A DNA stretch of 64,000 bases. Origin: Misgurnus anguillicaudatus. Taxonomy: Eukaryota; Chordata; Actinopteri; Cypriniformes; Cobitidae. Each line of letters begins with the position of its first letter. Within the stretch, counting starts at the first letter, position 1. The position numbers and the translations under genes were made by a program. The stretch covers positions 9,850,501 through 9,914,500 of the forward strand of contig NC_073360.2 in NCBI RefSeq assembly GCF_027580225.2. The letters are read 5' to 3'. This document shows positions 11,508-22,641 of this stretch, piece after piece. The notes under the pieces are model-generated. The model was not told where the DNA came from and made no database searches. It was given only the letters and a program-made list of their open reading frames with translations.

Positions 11508-12611
11508 TAGAGCCCTATTAAATCAGTTAATTTTTTTCCAAATTCCGTTTTATTTTTTTCCAAATTCCGTTTTATTTTTTTCCAAATTCCGTTTTATTTT
11601 TTTCCAAATTCCGTTTTATTTTTTCCCAAATTCCGTTTAATTTTTTCCCCAAATTCCGTTTTGTCCGTTTAAATTTTTGGCAATTATTTTTTTAACCTTT
11701 AACTGTTATTTTAGTCATAAAAAAGTGTGCCTTTAATGTTAATGATTAAAATGGACACAAATACAATAGGAATTGCCTTAAATTTACTAAGGTAACACTT
11801 TTTCACATTCCCTGTTTGCAGTAGGGCTGCTTGATTATGGGGAAAACGGGATAACACGATTATTTAATGACTGTAAAAACATGCATTTATACACACGCGC
11901 GCGTTTGTTTAGTGTTGTTGCAGAAGGCTACGCGTGTTAAAGCAGTGGTGCCTTCAGAAGTGCCTTAAACACATCAGTCCGGCGGAACGCAATCCATATT
12001 TTAAACATAATCGCTTGAAATGCATATAACTTTACAAACATTCACAGGATTATTGATCTGACTTCGGACAGCATGAGCGCGCAGCTCTCTGCACGTGCGA
12101 TCGAAAGAGAGACAGAGAGCGGCGTCACGACGCAGATTATAAACGCAAGGTATAGTTTGCCTCAGCTCGCTTGAAACGCATAAAACTGAACAAATATACG
12201 AGGATTTGTGTTCGGACTTCGGACAGAAAGACGTGGATGAGAGAGAAAGAGTGCATGTATCTTTGCGCTCCCAGTCAACGGAATGTTGACAAAACTTACA
12301 AAATAACAGTTCTCTGGTCACATAAAAGTCATGTAGGAGTGCTTAGCGTCGAATTTATTAATTTTTCGATGACGAAAGCAGAGTCGTGGAGAGCTGCTTC
12401 ACCATGGTTTCAGTGTTTTGGAGGGGATCTGGAATGACGGAAGGGGGAGTGTCGCCCAGATTTGCTTCCCCCGGTCTGCATTTTCACCAGACATACGTTC
12501 TTCTCGCACACAAAAACAGATTTTTTCAGAATTTTTTTTAGATTCAGTGTTAATTTGCCAATTCTGCGATTGTGTCCGCGATTCCGTGATCGCGGAAATT
12601 ATAGGGCCATA
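11508..12611. mobile_element. Nested element with TAG(A/G)GCCCTAT ends
   Basis: The ends are TAGAGCCCTATTAAAT and AAATTATAGGGCCATA, imperfect inverse copies. It contains a 23-bp minisatellite near the left end and, from 11823, a piece like other TAGGGCTG...CACGATTATTTAAT repeats. Confidence 0.55.
11527..11665. repeat. Minisatellite, unit about 23 bp (TTTTTTTCCAAATTCCGTTT type)
   Basis: About six units of CCAAATTCCGTTTTATTTTT in a row with single-base length changes in the T run. It is internal to the element at 11508-12611. Confidence 0.85.
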
Positions 12612-13082
12612 ACTATTCGCATCAAACGCGTCTTAGCCCAAGTTGAAAATATTCAACCCGAGCGAAAAATTTGCATGACACGAAGTTAAATCCCACGAGT
12701 AATCTAGAGCGAGTAACGCGATGCCCCGTGTTTGGTGTGCATGTAGCACTAAGAGCAATTCACATTTCGCGTCTTTTGCGCGCTCAAGTTCGTTATTTCA
12801 AATGTAGCCGCGCTGTATTTTCCAGGCGCGTCCGCACCACATCGAGTTAAAAACATGTAAACTTTCTAAAATGCCGCAAGCGCACTGCAGGTCATGTGAC
12901 AAGAACCAACCGAAGGTCGCGTTTTCCGCACGGATTTACAAGCGAAATGTGATCCGCCCCTTATGCATGGGCCAAGAAGAGCTAGGTCAATGGAATATGT
13001 AAAGACTTAAAAATGTAAGACTTAAAGCAAATCCACAATCCTCATCCACATTAAAAACAACTGTCAAAATATTCTTTACAGA

Positions 13083-13302
13083 AGATAGGCATACAGGTTT
13101 GAAGAATTATTTATGTGTCATATATTCAAACTCTAGAGATAAACATCTCAACAAACTTTAATTCCAGACATCTTTTGCTGTTTTTTAGGAGGAAGAACAA
13201 TAAGATTTGAAATGCCACATAAGGAAATGTCAAAGGCTGTATTATCTAAAACAAGATAATCAGCACATTTACAAATATGACATCCGAACAATAGCATCCG
13301 AA
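13083..13302 (+). repeat. Duplicated segment, copy 2 (partner at 10272-10485)
   Basis: Same order of blocks as the partner 2.8 kb away. It has about 20 extra bases after GAGATAAACAT. The composite transposon at 11272-12745 lies between the copies. Confidence 0.75.
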
Positions 13303-13330
13303 GCTGTGTCCTAAAATATCTAATGCTGAT

Positions 13331-13333
<3 letters not shown>

Positions 13334-13389
<56 letters not shown>
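13334..13389. repeat. (CT)n microsatellite
   Basis: About 28 uninterrupted CT units. Confidence 0.97.
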
Positions 13390-13392
<3 letters not shown>

Positions 13393-13553
13393 ATGTTTCA
13401 TGTTGGGGTGCACCAATATATGCACCGATGATGCTTGCTATTCTTCTCAATAAAATACAGTGAAATGCAGCTACATCCAAAAGCCAGACGGCGCGCTCGT
13501 GCAGAAACTCAATATGCGCTGCAGACGAAGAACCATACACATGCAGCTATGAC

Positions 13554-14028
13554 CATAGATATGTATAATAAAGGCTACATGTCTCGCCTGCGCTGCTGGC
13601 CAATTGAGTGGAACATCCGCATTTGGCGGCCATCTTACCACAGGCAGCTCGCTCACTCGTAGCATTGAGTTTTAATGGTCCAGGTACTTTTAAATGACCA
13701 TAACTTGCTTAATTTTCTACCGATTTTCATTCGGTTTGGTTTGTTATAAACGCCAAAGATGTATTTATGACACTGCATACTTATACAAAAAAAATTGAAT
13801 GAAACATGTTAAAGCATCCAGATTTATAGCCACGGTAATAACGTTTGTAAGAAACCAAACCGTTTGAAAATTGGTAGAAAATTAAGCAAATTGTGGTCAT
13901 TTAAAAGTACCTGCACCAATAAAACTCAATGCTACGAGTGAGCGAGCTGCCTGTGGTAAGATGGCCGCCAGGTAATGACGTTAGAGACTCCACCGTAAGA
14001 CATCTAGCCTTTATTATACATATCTATG
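13554..14028. mobile_element. hAT-like foldback MITE with perfect 8-bp target duplication
   Basis: The ends CATAGATATGTATAATAAAG (continuing GCT) and the exact inverse form a 23-bp perfect terminal repeat. GCTATGAC flanks both sides (13546-13553, 14029-14036). The arms pair further: ATGGCCGCC/GGCGGCCAT, CAGGCAGCTCGCTCACTCGT and its inverse, and TACCGATTTTC against GAAAATTGGTA. No ORF. Confidence 0.93.
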
Positions 14029-14039
14029 GCTATGACACG

Positions 14040-14933
14040 CAGCTCCTGGAAATGGCTTAGAGATATATTTATATTGCTGTTTTTCAAACGTTTTAGGTAT
14101 TTTTAGGATAACAAAGATTAATGATTTGATTTCAACAAATTTGATGAAAATCTGTCCATCATCCCTGTGATTGCAAGTATGAAATAACATTTAACATGAC
14201 AAAAGTATGCAAGAGTTCAGAAACGTATAGTTGTGTGAGCTTGCTTAAGGATGATAGCCAATGTTTTCGATGTTAAAAACCGTATTACACCTGCCTTAGG
14301 CCCAAGGAAAGATCCGACCAACTTAAACATCCGGAGCATGTCAGTGAAATATTGGATAGCTGTAATTCCCTGCCACCTGGGGTTTAATTCTGCAGGGTAT
14401 ATGCTCGTCTCTGTGTGTGGGGGGCATCACAAATGTCAGAGAAACGTAAATCAGACTTCAAAGAAATCGAAACAGCATGCTGAAAAGAAAGTTGGAATTT
14501 CTATGCATATGATTTAAAACTTTCACTCTCCAACCAAATCACGTTCCCCTCACTCGAGCGTAACGGAGGAAACTCTGATCTGAGTTTAGACAAAGACATT
14601 TATTAACATAATGCGTCACTGTTTATATTGATATTAAGGGGGGGGGGATCGCAATGGTCAGAATGGCCACTCTGGTCCTGCCTTCCAGTAAAAAGAGCCA
14701 ATCGGCCATAGTTCAAAAATGAAATCCTCTGTGAGAGAGACTTTGCACATGCGTAGAATTGACAGGTCTTGTTCCTGGATGCATTGCAAATATGCAAGCG
14801 CAGAAATGCGACTTCCTTAAAAGGACTTTGGTTTAGATAAGTTTGTGTGACCTCATATCATATCAGAGTAAGTTTTCTCAATTGCCGTCATGATCTATAC
14901 GAGTAGTCCACTACAGAACTGTGATATTAAACA
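14040..14933. other. cog6 intron 4, unassigned
   Basis: A plus-strand ORF of 88 codons (14251-14517) and a G-run at 14638-14648 are present. Neither can be assigned to a family. Confidence 0.3.
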
Positions 14934-15385
14934 GTCCCTCCAGAAAAACGAGTTTATGCGATCACATGATTTAATCAGCCAAAGTCCGCATATTTATGTG
15001 GGGGATGCATTTTTTCAAAAACACAGCACTTCCGCGGCATAAATTGCAGATTTCCTCGCGAAAAATATGCAGGGCTTGCATGATTTCATAATCCCTGCAT
15101 TGTCGTAGCAAAAAGTCACATACGGTATATCTTAGCAGAAAGCTGAAAAATGTTGCATTTACTTCACAGAAGCTCAGCCATGACCCCCTGTTGCCATGGG
15201 AACATTATGAAGTGATGTAATTACGCGACATGAACATCCTTAAAAAGCTGCAAACCCCAACAAGCAGTTTTTGCAAGTTCTCGCAATTTCATCGCATAAA
15301 ATTGCATGAATATCCCACATATTCCATCAGATTTTTTTAAGAAAATGTGCCGCAAGATCTAAGTTTTTTGCCCGCAACAATTACA
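14934..15385. repeat. Interspersed repeat rich in GCGATCACATGATTT / CGCAATTTCATCGCA
   Basis: The left part reads GTCCCTCCAGAAAAACGAG and the interior has CCGCGGCATAAATTGCAGA. The right part has GTTCTCGCAATTTCATCGCA. This matches a recurrent teleost DNA repeat pattern. Boundaries are uncertain. Confidence 0.45.
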
Positions 15386-15492
15386 AGAAACTGATTAAGG
15401 ACTGATTAAAAGCCTAAATAGTGCAGAATGGTAGATATGTTCTTATTTACTACTATTTTCTTTATTTATATTAAAATACCAATGGTTCAATT

Positions 15493-16327
15493 TAGGGGTG
15501 CACCGAAATTTCGGTCGCCGAAAATTTCGGCCGCCGAAAATTTCGGCCGAAAATGGCATTATTGGTTTTGGGCCGAAATAAAAAATCCAGCCGAAAATGT
15601 CAACCGAAAATGAATGTCAACTCCCCTCCCATCTGTGCGCTAGCGCTTGGGTTTCACTCATGGTGATCAGTCGTCACCCACCCCTCCCTTTCGTGCTCAA
15701 GCAGGTTTCACTCACGGTCGTGCTGTTTGCATGCGTCTGCAAAGATTAGGCATGTCTTGATGTGTAAACTTTAGAGAGAGTCGCGCTAATGTGTCTCATA
15801 CTGTAATCCATTAACATAAATTTGGCGAATAAAGCAATGAAACACAACGAAACGTTTTTATGTGGATTGACTGTTGCGCTGTTTGAGATTCACCCTACTT
15901 CTCTGTGTGCGCGCGCGCGCATTTAAGTGCCCTTAATAGTGCACATATGAGAGAGACGCGTTTAAAAAAAAAAAACAAGCAAACATAAAATCTTTTTGTT
16001 ATTGACAGGGCACATATAAACAAAATTATCTCCACAGTATTCTTCTTCTAATAAAAACATTTGTTTATGTCTTAAGTGTATGTATAGATTACAGTCAGAT
16101 TGTGTCATTAATGATAATCAAACAACCCATGACAAAGAGACAAATAGCTCTAAAAATAATGAGATATTTAATTTATTGTGTTATGATTCATTTAATTTGA
16201 TTTCTGTACCTAATGCTAATTTCAGACCTGGCATAATAATTTCTTTCGGTGTTTCGGTTTTTCGGCCTTGGTTTGCTTTTTTCGATTTACGGTTTTGGCC
16301 AAGAATTTTCATTTCGGTGCATCCCTA
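15493..16327. mobile_element. hAT-like MITE, TAGGGGTGCACCGAAAT ends, perfect 8-bp TSD
   Basis: The ends TAGGGGTGCACCGAAAT and ATTTCGGTGCATCCCTA are inverse. GTTCAATT occurs directly before (15485-15492) and after (16328-16335). The left subterminal region repeats CCGAAAATTTCGG several times. ORFs inside have no transposase similarity. Confidence 0.95.
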
Positions 16328-16344
16328 GTTCAATTTGGTTGGAT

Positions 16345-16440
16345 GTAGTTTCGTCTCAATTGTTAGAGCATTGTGTTGCTAGCAATTTAAAGGTCATGGG
16401 TTTAATTCACAGGGAACGCACATACTGTACAAATAAAATA
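16345..16440 (+). repeat. tRNA-derived SINE head
   Basis: GTTAGAGCATTGTGTTGCTA then GGTCATGGGTTTAATTCACA resembles the teleost tRNA-related SINE head with a degenerate B box. It lies just downstream of the hAT-like MITE insertion. Confidence 0.5.
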
Positions 16441-17871
16441 TAGATTCAATGCATCATGGAAAAAGCCTTAGAAAGCTGGAGTTCTTTACCTGCCAAAATC
16501 TATTATAGGATTGTTACACTTTTTATAACACAAATGTAGTATTCCCAGTTCAGTTCACCACATTTTACTTTGTCTAATCTACACATTTACACAGATAATG
16601 GACATTTTAGTCCACAGATTTTATCTGGGTCTATTTATTGATTAGCAAAACAATAGACTCTAACTTCCGTAGAGACAAACTAGGCCATATTACATTCATT
16701 ATCATTATCGAATCGCCTGCAATAATGGATGTGATATTGCCTATAGCATGTCAGTGAACTCCGCTCCATCTGAAAGCACTAATCACCAAACCGGCTTTAC
16801 TGGCGAGATGCGCATAACAATCTCATCCAATATATCGCAAAATATCAAATACAAGGTAGCAGTGTGGAAGTTGACATGCTTTCCAGTGAGTCTAATGCTG
16901 TAAACACTATGACACACAGCAGTGGTGGCTACAAGCTCTGTCCTCCCATCTTTAAAAATCTACTTTCATACGTTTAAATGACATTATGGTAAAAAGTGTT
17001 AAGTATAAGTTATTTCTATGTAAAGTAAACAAGCATCAATAAAATTAGCTGTGGTTTTGGTAACCACCATTTCTGAATATCATAGCGCTCCACGACTGGC
17101 GGAAGTAGTCGACCATCCTGAGATTTAATCGGAAATACCATGAGTTCATTCTAACCACAAACTATGGCTCAAAGAGTTGTCTCATTACTTACATTTTTAT
17201 TTGCTATTGTTGAGTTTATGACGCACCACTATAATCTAGTTACCACAGAGACACCAAAAGAATACATATTGCTATGAATTATTGATGTCTGATCTATAAA
17301 TGCTGAAAAATATTTAGGCTATGACCTTAATTGTTAATGCCGAACCAAACTTTTTTTTGTACTGTAAAAATGAGCAGAAAATGCATTAAATGAAAAATAA
17401 ATAAATAAAGATATGCACAGAAATGAACATGAAATAAAATTGGTTTGTGTATAATTACTGGTTTTCATCTGCTGTTGTGTATGAGGGTGTATAAGACACA
17501 GAGAACATTTGTGTGGGTGGGTAGTACTGTCCCATCCTAATTAACAGAATGAGATAATGGACTCTTTGGAATATCAAATATCAAAATCTTTACTGCTCAT
17601 CACTACCAGAAAGCGGCATCAAAACTATAACAAAACAGCCCTATATAACCCTATATCTATTTTTACTTAGTGCGTTCTCTCTGAGAGCATGCTCACACTA
17701 AGTGTAAGGATCGATTTAAATTAAAAGTGTCTCCTGTGAATACTTTTGTTTTGATGTACTGTAGTGGGGAGAGTTACTGATTCATCACTACATACTTTAC
17801 ATCACTCACAAAATGACAAAAAATCTGATCATTCGAAATACAAGGTCACCATCCTCTTTTCTCAACCCTTA
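16441..17871. other. cog6 intron 4, unassigned
   Basis: No gene or clear repeat boundary was recognised. 16750-17170 looks repetitive in style (CCGCTCCATCTGAAAGCAC) but no second copy occurs in the window. Confidence 0.3.
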
Positions 17872-19242
17872 CAGTGGTGTAAAAAAGTGTTGGCAACCCT
17901 TCCAGAATTTTTTTTTTTCTTTTGCATGTTTGTCACACTTTAATGTTTCAGATCATGAAACAAATTTAAATATTAATCAAAGATAATACAAGTAAGCACA
18001 ACATGCAGTTTTTAAATGAAGGTTTTTATGTTAAAGGGAAAACAAAATCCAAACCAACATGGCCCTGTGTGAAAACGTGCTTGCCCCCTAAACTTAATAA
18101 CTGGTTGGGCCACCCTTAGCACCCAGCAACTTAACTGAAGTCTGTTACAGTGCTGTGGAGGAATGTTGGACCACTCAACTTTGAAAAAAAAACCACTTGA
18201 AGGGGTTTTGCGTATGAACCGCCTTTTTAAAGTCAAGCATTTCAATAGGATTGAGGTCAGAACTTTCACTAGGCCACTTCAAAGTTTTAATTTTGTTTTT
18301 CTTCAGCCATTCAGAAGAGGACTTGCTGGTGTGTTTTGGATCATTGTTCTGCTGCCAAACCCAAGTTCGCTATAGCTTGAGGACAAACAGATTATGGATG
18401 TGCATTTATGTAATTTTTTCTTTCTGATTAATCCATAGGTCTGAAAAACGAGTACTCGATTAACGGTGGGGGGGGGCAATCAAAGGGGCGGGGCGTATAC
18501 GTCATAGTGAAAATTAATATATTTTTATTAAAAACACTTAGATAAAACTTAATTTTGAAGAAACTATGACACGTACTAGAACAAAGAACACATACTAGAT
18601 TATAAATGAATTAAATGTTTTTAATAGTAACTTCTAACAAGAAAAGCTGCGTCATAAAGTGAAACTAAACGCACTCAACATAATATTAAGCATTTTATAC
18701 AACATAAATGTATAATACAACATGCATATATCTGCACAAAATGCAAGACTTAAACTAAGTTATGTACTAGTAAAGTTTAACTCCCGTTGTGGATGTGAAC
18801 ATTAACTGTGCGCTTTTAAACACATCCAGTCAAAGCATAAGCTTCATAACATTAAGCAGCTTTTGCTATCATTTTAACGATTAGCTGTGTCGTGTTGTCC
18901 TCTCACCTGTTAGGTGTGTTCGGCTTCAAAGAATTGCAGATCGGCAGTTGCCGCCGCGCGGGTGCTCAGACTTTATCTCTTTGTTTTTGAATCATGCATG
19001 GTAACGTTACTGATGTCATACGCCGGTCTGCGTAGCTTAACACTACATCAAACACGTGACGCACCCAGTCTTTACTACCACAGGCACATGTAATGCTAAC
19101 CAGACATACAAATGCCGCCATAACCACAAAACAATAAATAAACCCACATGATCATCGTTTTCATGATCGGTCATCGATGCCACGTTCGAATACTCGAGCA
19201 ATCGAGTACTCGTGCCCATCCCTAAAACAGATGGCCAGACAT
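17872..19242 (-). pseudogene. Tc1-type transposase remnant, interrupted by a hAT-like MITE
   Basis: A Tc1/mariner DNA transposon end starts CAGTGGTGTAAAAAAGTG next to TA. The minus strand around 18240-18365 encodes QQNNDPKHTSKSSSEWLKKN and LNPIEML, the family's second catalytic Asp region and the final Glu (DDE). The downstream part is frameshifted and the N-terminal half is missing. The sequence breaks at 18384, where another element is inserted, and resumes as AAACAGATGGCCAGACATT at 19225-19243, then is truncated. It cannot make active transposase. Confidence 0.88.
18393..19224. mobile_element. hAT-like MITE nested in the Tc1 remnant, perfect 8-bp TSD
   Basis: The left end is TATGGATGTGCA and the right end GTGCCCATCCCTA. 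Subterminal GAGTACTCGATT (left) and AATCGAGTACTCG (right) pair. AAACAGAT flanks both sides (18385-18392, 19225-19232), and removing one copy with the element rejoins the Tc1 sequence. Confidence 0.93.
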
Positions 19243-20407
19243 TGGGTCTCATTCACTGATAATTGCGTACGTTTTTCGTATTTATACGCACAATAGAACT
19301 TCTAACGAAAACTTTCCGCCTAATTCACAACACGTGCGTACACACATGAGTTTGTTCTTATACTTGTTCTTACGTTAGTATATTTGGAGTGTTACACATG
19401 AGCTGCCCCATGCACAAGGTTGGTAATTTGCATAACACACGCCAAAACCAGCTCCATATAAGGGTTTTCCGCAGGGCAGTACTAGTCCACAAAAAAGTTT
19501 AGAGCAGTTTGTAATGCAAGTTTGTCAATAAGCTTTTCTTATAAGTAAAGAAAAGCTTAACTTATTTCTCAATAAGTAAAGCTTTTATTGTGTCCTCATC
19601 CAACTAATCAGAAAGTCTGCATAGAGGTTGAAATACATTTCGGTAAACATAATTTATTTGCATTGATTCATCATGACAGAGAGGTCGTCATCTTAAATTA
19701 ATCTTCTCCAAATTCACTGTCTGTCTATAGAAAGTCTGGATATGATTCTTCTCAAATGTCTGGATCAGTCATTTATTTCCTTTCAAATAATTTTCTATCC
19801 TCCAAAAACATCCCTCATGTATACAATATTGTCTTAAATCTATTTTTACCCAAGACACCCAAGTTTGACAAGTTCTGAATATGAATTACACAATCTCTCG
19901 CATCATTCAGAGAAACTGCATAAGAGACTGACATATCAGCTGGTGATCTTGTGAAACCATTGAAAAACTGTCATGGAAGATCCAGCACAAATCAATTTAG
20001 ACTTCATGACTGAAGGCTGGAACTTAACACCTGAACATCACCTGTCTGAACATTCACTTCCTTCCTGTAACTAAAAATGTGTCCCAACACTGACTCAAAA
20101 TTCCAGTTATATGAAAGTGTGGAAAACTATACTGCTACAGGTACATCCTGTTCTGTTTGCCTGTCCTTGGTGTCCTTTGTTAGGGCTTTCATCACTGTCC
20201 AGAAGCAATGTCTGCAGTCACTAAAGATTAGCAGTATAGCAAGCAAACAACATGATAACAGTGACAAGCGCCATTTTCAGCTACAAAATGTAATGGTTGT
20301 TGTTCTGTTTTTCAAATGTAAACTATCTGGCTGGGTCAAACACTGACATTCACTGATATGCAAGTACAGGTACAGAAATGATCCTGCCCAAGTGAGTCTA
20401 GAGGTGT
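19243..20407. other. cog6 intron 4, unassigned, with part of a repeat
   Basis: 19243-19460 starts GGGTCTCATTCACTGATAAT and contains GCGTACGTTTTTCG, resembling a common fish repeat. The remainder holds only short ORFs (20077-20346). Confidence 0.3.
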
Positions 20408-20440
20408 AATAAAAAGTTATAGTGGGGGCTCGTCCGGGAT
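20408..20440 (+). mobile_element. LTR-element remnant: poly(A) signal and tRNA-Pro primer-binding site
   Basis: TGGGGGCTCGTCCGGGAT at 20423-20440 is identical to the 18-nt proline-tRNA primer-binding site known from gammaretrovirus-like elements. AATAAA lies 10 bases upstream at 20408-20413, as expected near an LTR 3' end. No gag, pol or env sequence follows, and I could not define the LTR limits. Confidence 0.6.
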
Positions 20441-21149
20441 CCGCTAACACTTAATGAGAATCAAATATTCATACATTTTTAAATAAATAGTATAAATAAT
20501 TTAGTTACATCAAACCAAGAAAAACAAGTAAATAAATTCAGCTTTTGTTGCAGGTACACTGCCACATCGATTAATCATTTCATATCAGTATCAGAGCTAT
20601 AAATAAAAAGTATCACACTTGTGATGTACTAGGTTGTTTTATCCATCAACATGACAGAATACTGATTTAACAAAGTACTTAGTAAAAAAGTCACCACTGC
20701 GTTAATGAAAGGTCATCTGGAAAGATGATCTCTATATTTAGGGGGCTGAACACCAGCAAGCCTGTTTTAATATTTGAGATCCTACATTCTGTCCTCATGA
20801 CAAGCCATGTCATCCTCTGGGTACCAGCATGGTCCGGCAAGGTTAAAAAGCAGCCAGACTTACAGGCACAATTCCATCTGGCTGATGAAAATGTCACCGA
20901 GTCAGGACAACACAATGAGGAAAGTCTCTCTATATTCATAGTACAGTCAATGCGGTCTATGAGGTACAGTGCAGAAAAAAAAACAGATTTTACTGATACA
21001 ATGGTTTGGATTACTGTTCCAAAACATGAAGTTTACTACTCCAAATAGGAATAAAACGCAAATAACAAAGAGGAAATTATCACAAACAGTATTACGATAA
21101 TGGTTTTATTTTACAAGGCCCACGGTTTATACTTTTGTAGCTTTTTACC
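20441..21149. other. cog6 intron 4, unassigned
   Basis: Opposed ORFs of 107 (20725-21048, plus) and 82 codons (20691-20939, minus) overlap. Neither resembles a retroviral or host protein I know. Confidence 0.3.
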
Positions 21150-21436
21150 TTAAAGGAACAGTATGTAGGATTGTGGCCAAAACTGGTACTGCAATCTCGA
21201 AACTTGTGGTTAAAACTGGTACTGCAATCACACAAATGGTGGCCAATACACAACATGACAACATAAACATCAGTTGAGGGCTGCAACTCCACTTTTTAAA
21301 TGACAATATCCTGGCCAGACCACTGTTGTCAGTGAAATAAGTATTTGAAATGAAAATGACTTCTTAATGTCTAGTGACATATCACGGCCATTTTATGATT
21401 AATTGATATACATTTCTTACATACTGTTCCTTTCAA
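21150..21436 (-). mobile_element. TTAA-flanked MITE, AGGAACAGTATGTA ends, copy 1
   Basis: The ends AGGAACAGTATGTA and TACATACTGTTCCT are inverse. The left TTAA is intact and the right is mutated (TTCAA). Copy 2 in the opposite orientation is at 41633-41918. Short direct repeats AAAACTGGTACTGCAATC occur inside. Confidence 0.8.
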
Positions 21437-21454
21437 ATTAACTTTATGGTCAAA

Positions 21455-21880
21455 TTAAAGGGGACATTTACAAGACTTTTTAAAGATGTAAAATAAATCT
21501 TTGGTGTCCCCAGAGTAAACATGTGAAGTTCTAGTTTAAAATATTATATAGTTAATTTATTATAACATGTTAAAACTGCAACTTTGTAGGTGTGAGCAAA
21601 AATGTGTCCTTTAAAATGCAAATGAGCTGATCTCTGCACTAAATGGCAGTGCTGTGGTTGGATAGTGCTGAATAGGGGTCGGTATTATCCCCTTCTGACA
21701 TCACAAGGGTAGCCAGATTTCAACGACCTATTTTTTCACATGCTTGCAAAGAATGGTTTCCCAAAACTAAGTTACTGGGTTGATATATTTCACATTTTCT
21801 AGGTTGATAGAAGCACTGGGGACCCAATTATAGCACTTAAACGTGGAAAAAGTCAGATTTACATGATATGTCCCCTTTAA
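21455..21880 (+). mobile_element. TTAA-flanked MITE, AGGGGACAT ends, copy 1
   Basis: It starts TTAAAGGGGACAT and ends ATGATATGTCCCCTTTAA. Relatives are at 37505-37884 and 51760-52180, all in the same orientation. Confidence 0.8.
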
Positions 21881-22641
21881 CACTACGTTCGGCAGTTAAA
21901 GTACATCAGACTGTTACAACAAGCAAAATTCATTTTTTTAACAAATGTCCCTTTGATAAGACACATCTTAAAATACAGTGAACTACTTATGTCACTTTCG
22001 TGGTGCTGCCTCCTCTCTTTTTCGACCTAGACAACTCCATGCCTGAATAATATGAGCATAGAAAAAGAAGAGAAAACGATAACAAACTCACTGGGGGAAC
22101 TATCCTTCTAAATTAGGGAAACTGAACCTGAACGTTCATGAAACAAATACCAAGCATTATTTATTGTTCTGGACAAATATCTCATGACAGAATTCCATTA
22201 CAATGCCTTCTGGGAAAATGACCTCATTATAGTTTCAACCGACTCTCAAAAGCGCATCCCTGATGTCTCTCTCGATCTCTCTCACTCTATTCAATCTCTT
22301 CTCTCCAACCTTTCCGTCTCTACGCATCTCTCTGTGGATTCAACTGAATTCTCTTGCTGGATGAGTACTGGGCTGGTGGTGACAGAGCGTAGAGACGCCA
22401 GCTGTCTATCACAGCTGTCAGCGTCTCTTCTGGTGCCAACATCAAAGGCCATCACACAAGGACAGAGAGACAGGGGGTCACTCAACACTCAAACAACATG
22501 ATTATTTCCTCTTCCTGTCCTTGTTTAATCACTCATGTCTCTGGACCTCAATGTTTTAGTTCGTCTTTTTATTCAAATCATTCCACTAAATACCGTATTA
22601 TCGAATATAAGATGCCCCCCCCTTTCAAAGTGTACATTTAA
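21881..22641. other. cog6 intron 4, unassigned
   Basis: A CTCT-rich stretch at 22265-22340 and ORFs on both strands at 22184-22501 are seen. No gene is supported. Confidence 0.3.

Larger units (their letters stand above)
11272..12745. mobile_element. DNA element with CACACCAAACGCG-type ends, host of a nested element
   Basis: The left end has CATACACACCAAACGCGAG and the right end GTGTTTGGTGTGCATG, inverse to each other. The interior is rich in CGCGA motifs. It is split at 11507 by the element at 11508-12611: host sequence CACTATTCGC seen intact near 11408 is interrupted after CACTATT and resumes with CTATTCGC. Confidence 0.6.

Noticed and set aside
11217..12689. ORFs in the CGCGA-rich region
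   Set aside because: They lie within nested transposon sequence, overlap in several frames and resemble no transposase.
16345..16440. Functional tRNA gene
   Set aside because: The A and B boxes are degenerate and no cloverleaf closes; it fits a SINE head better.
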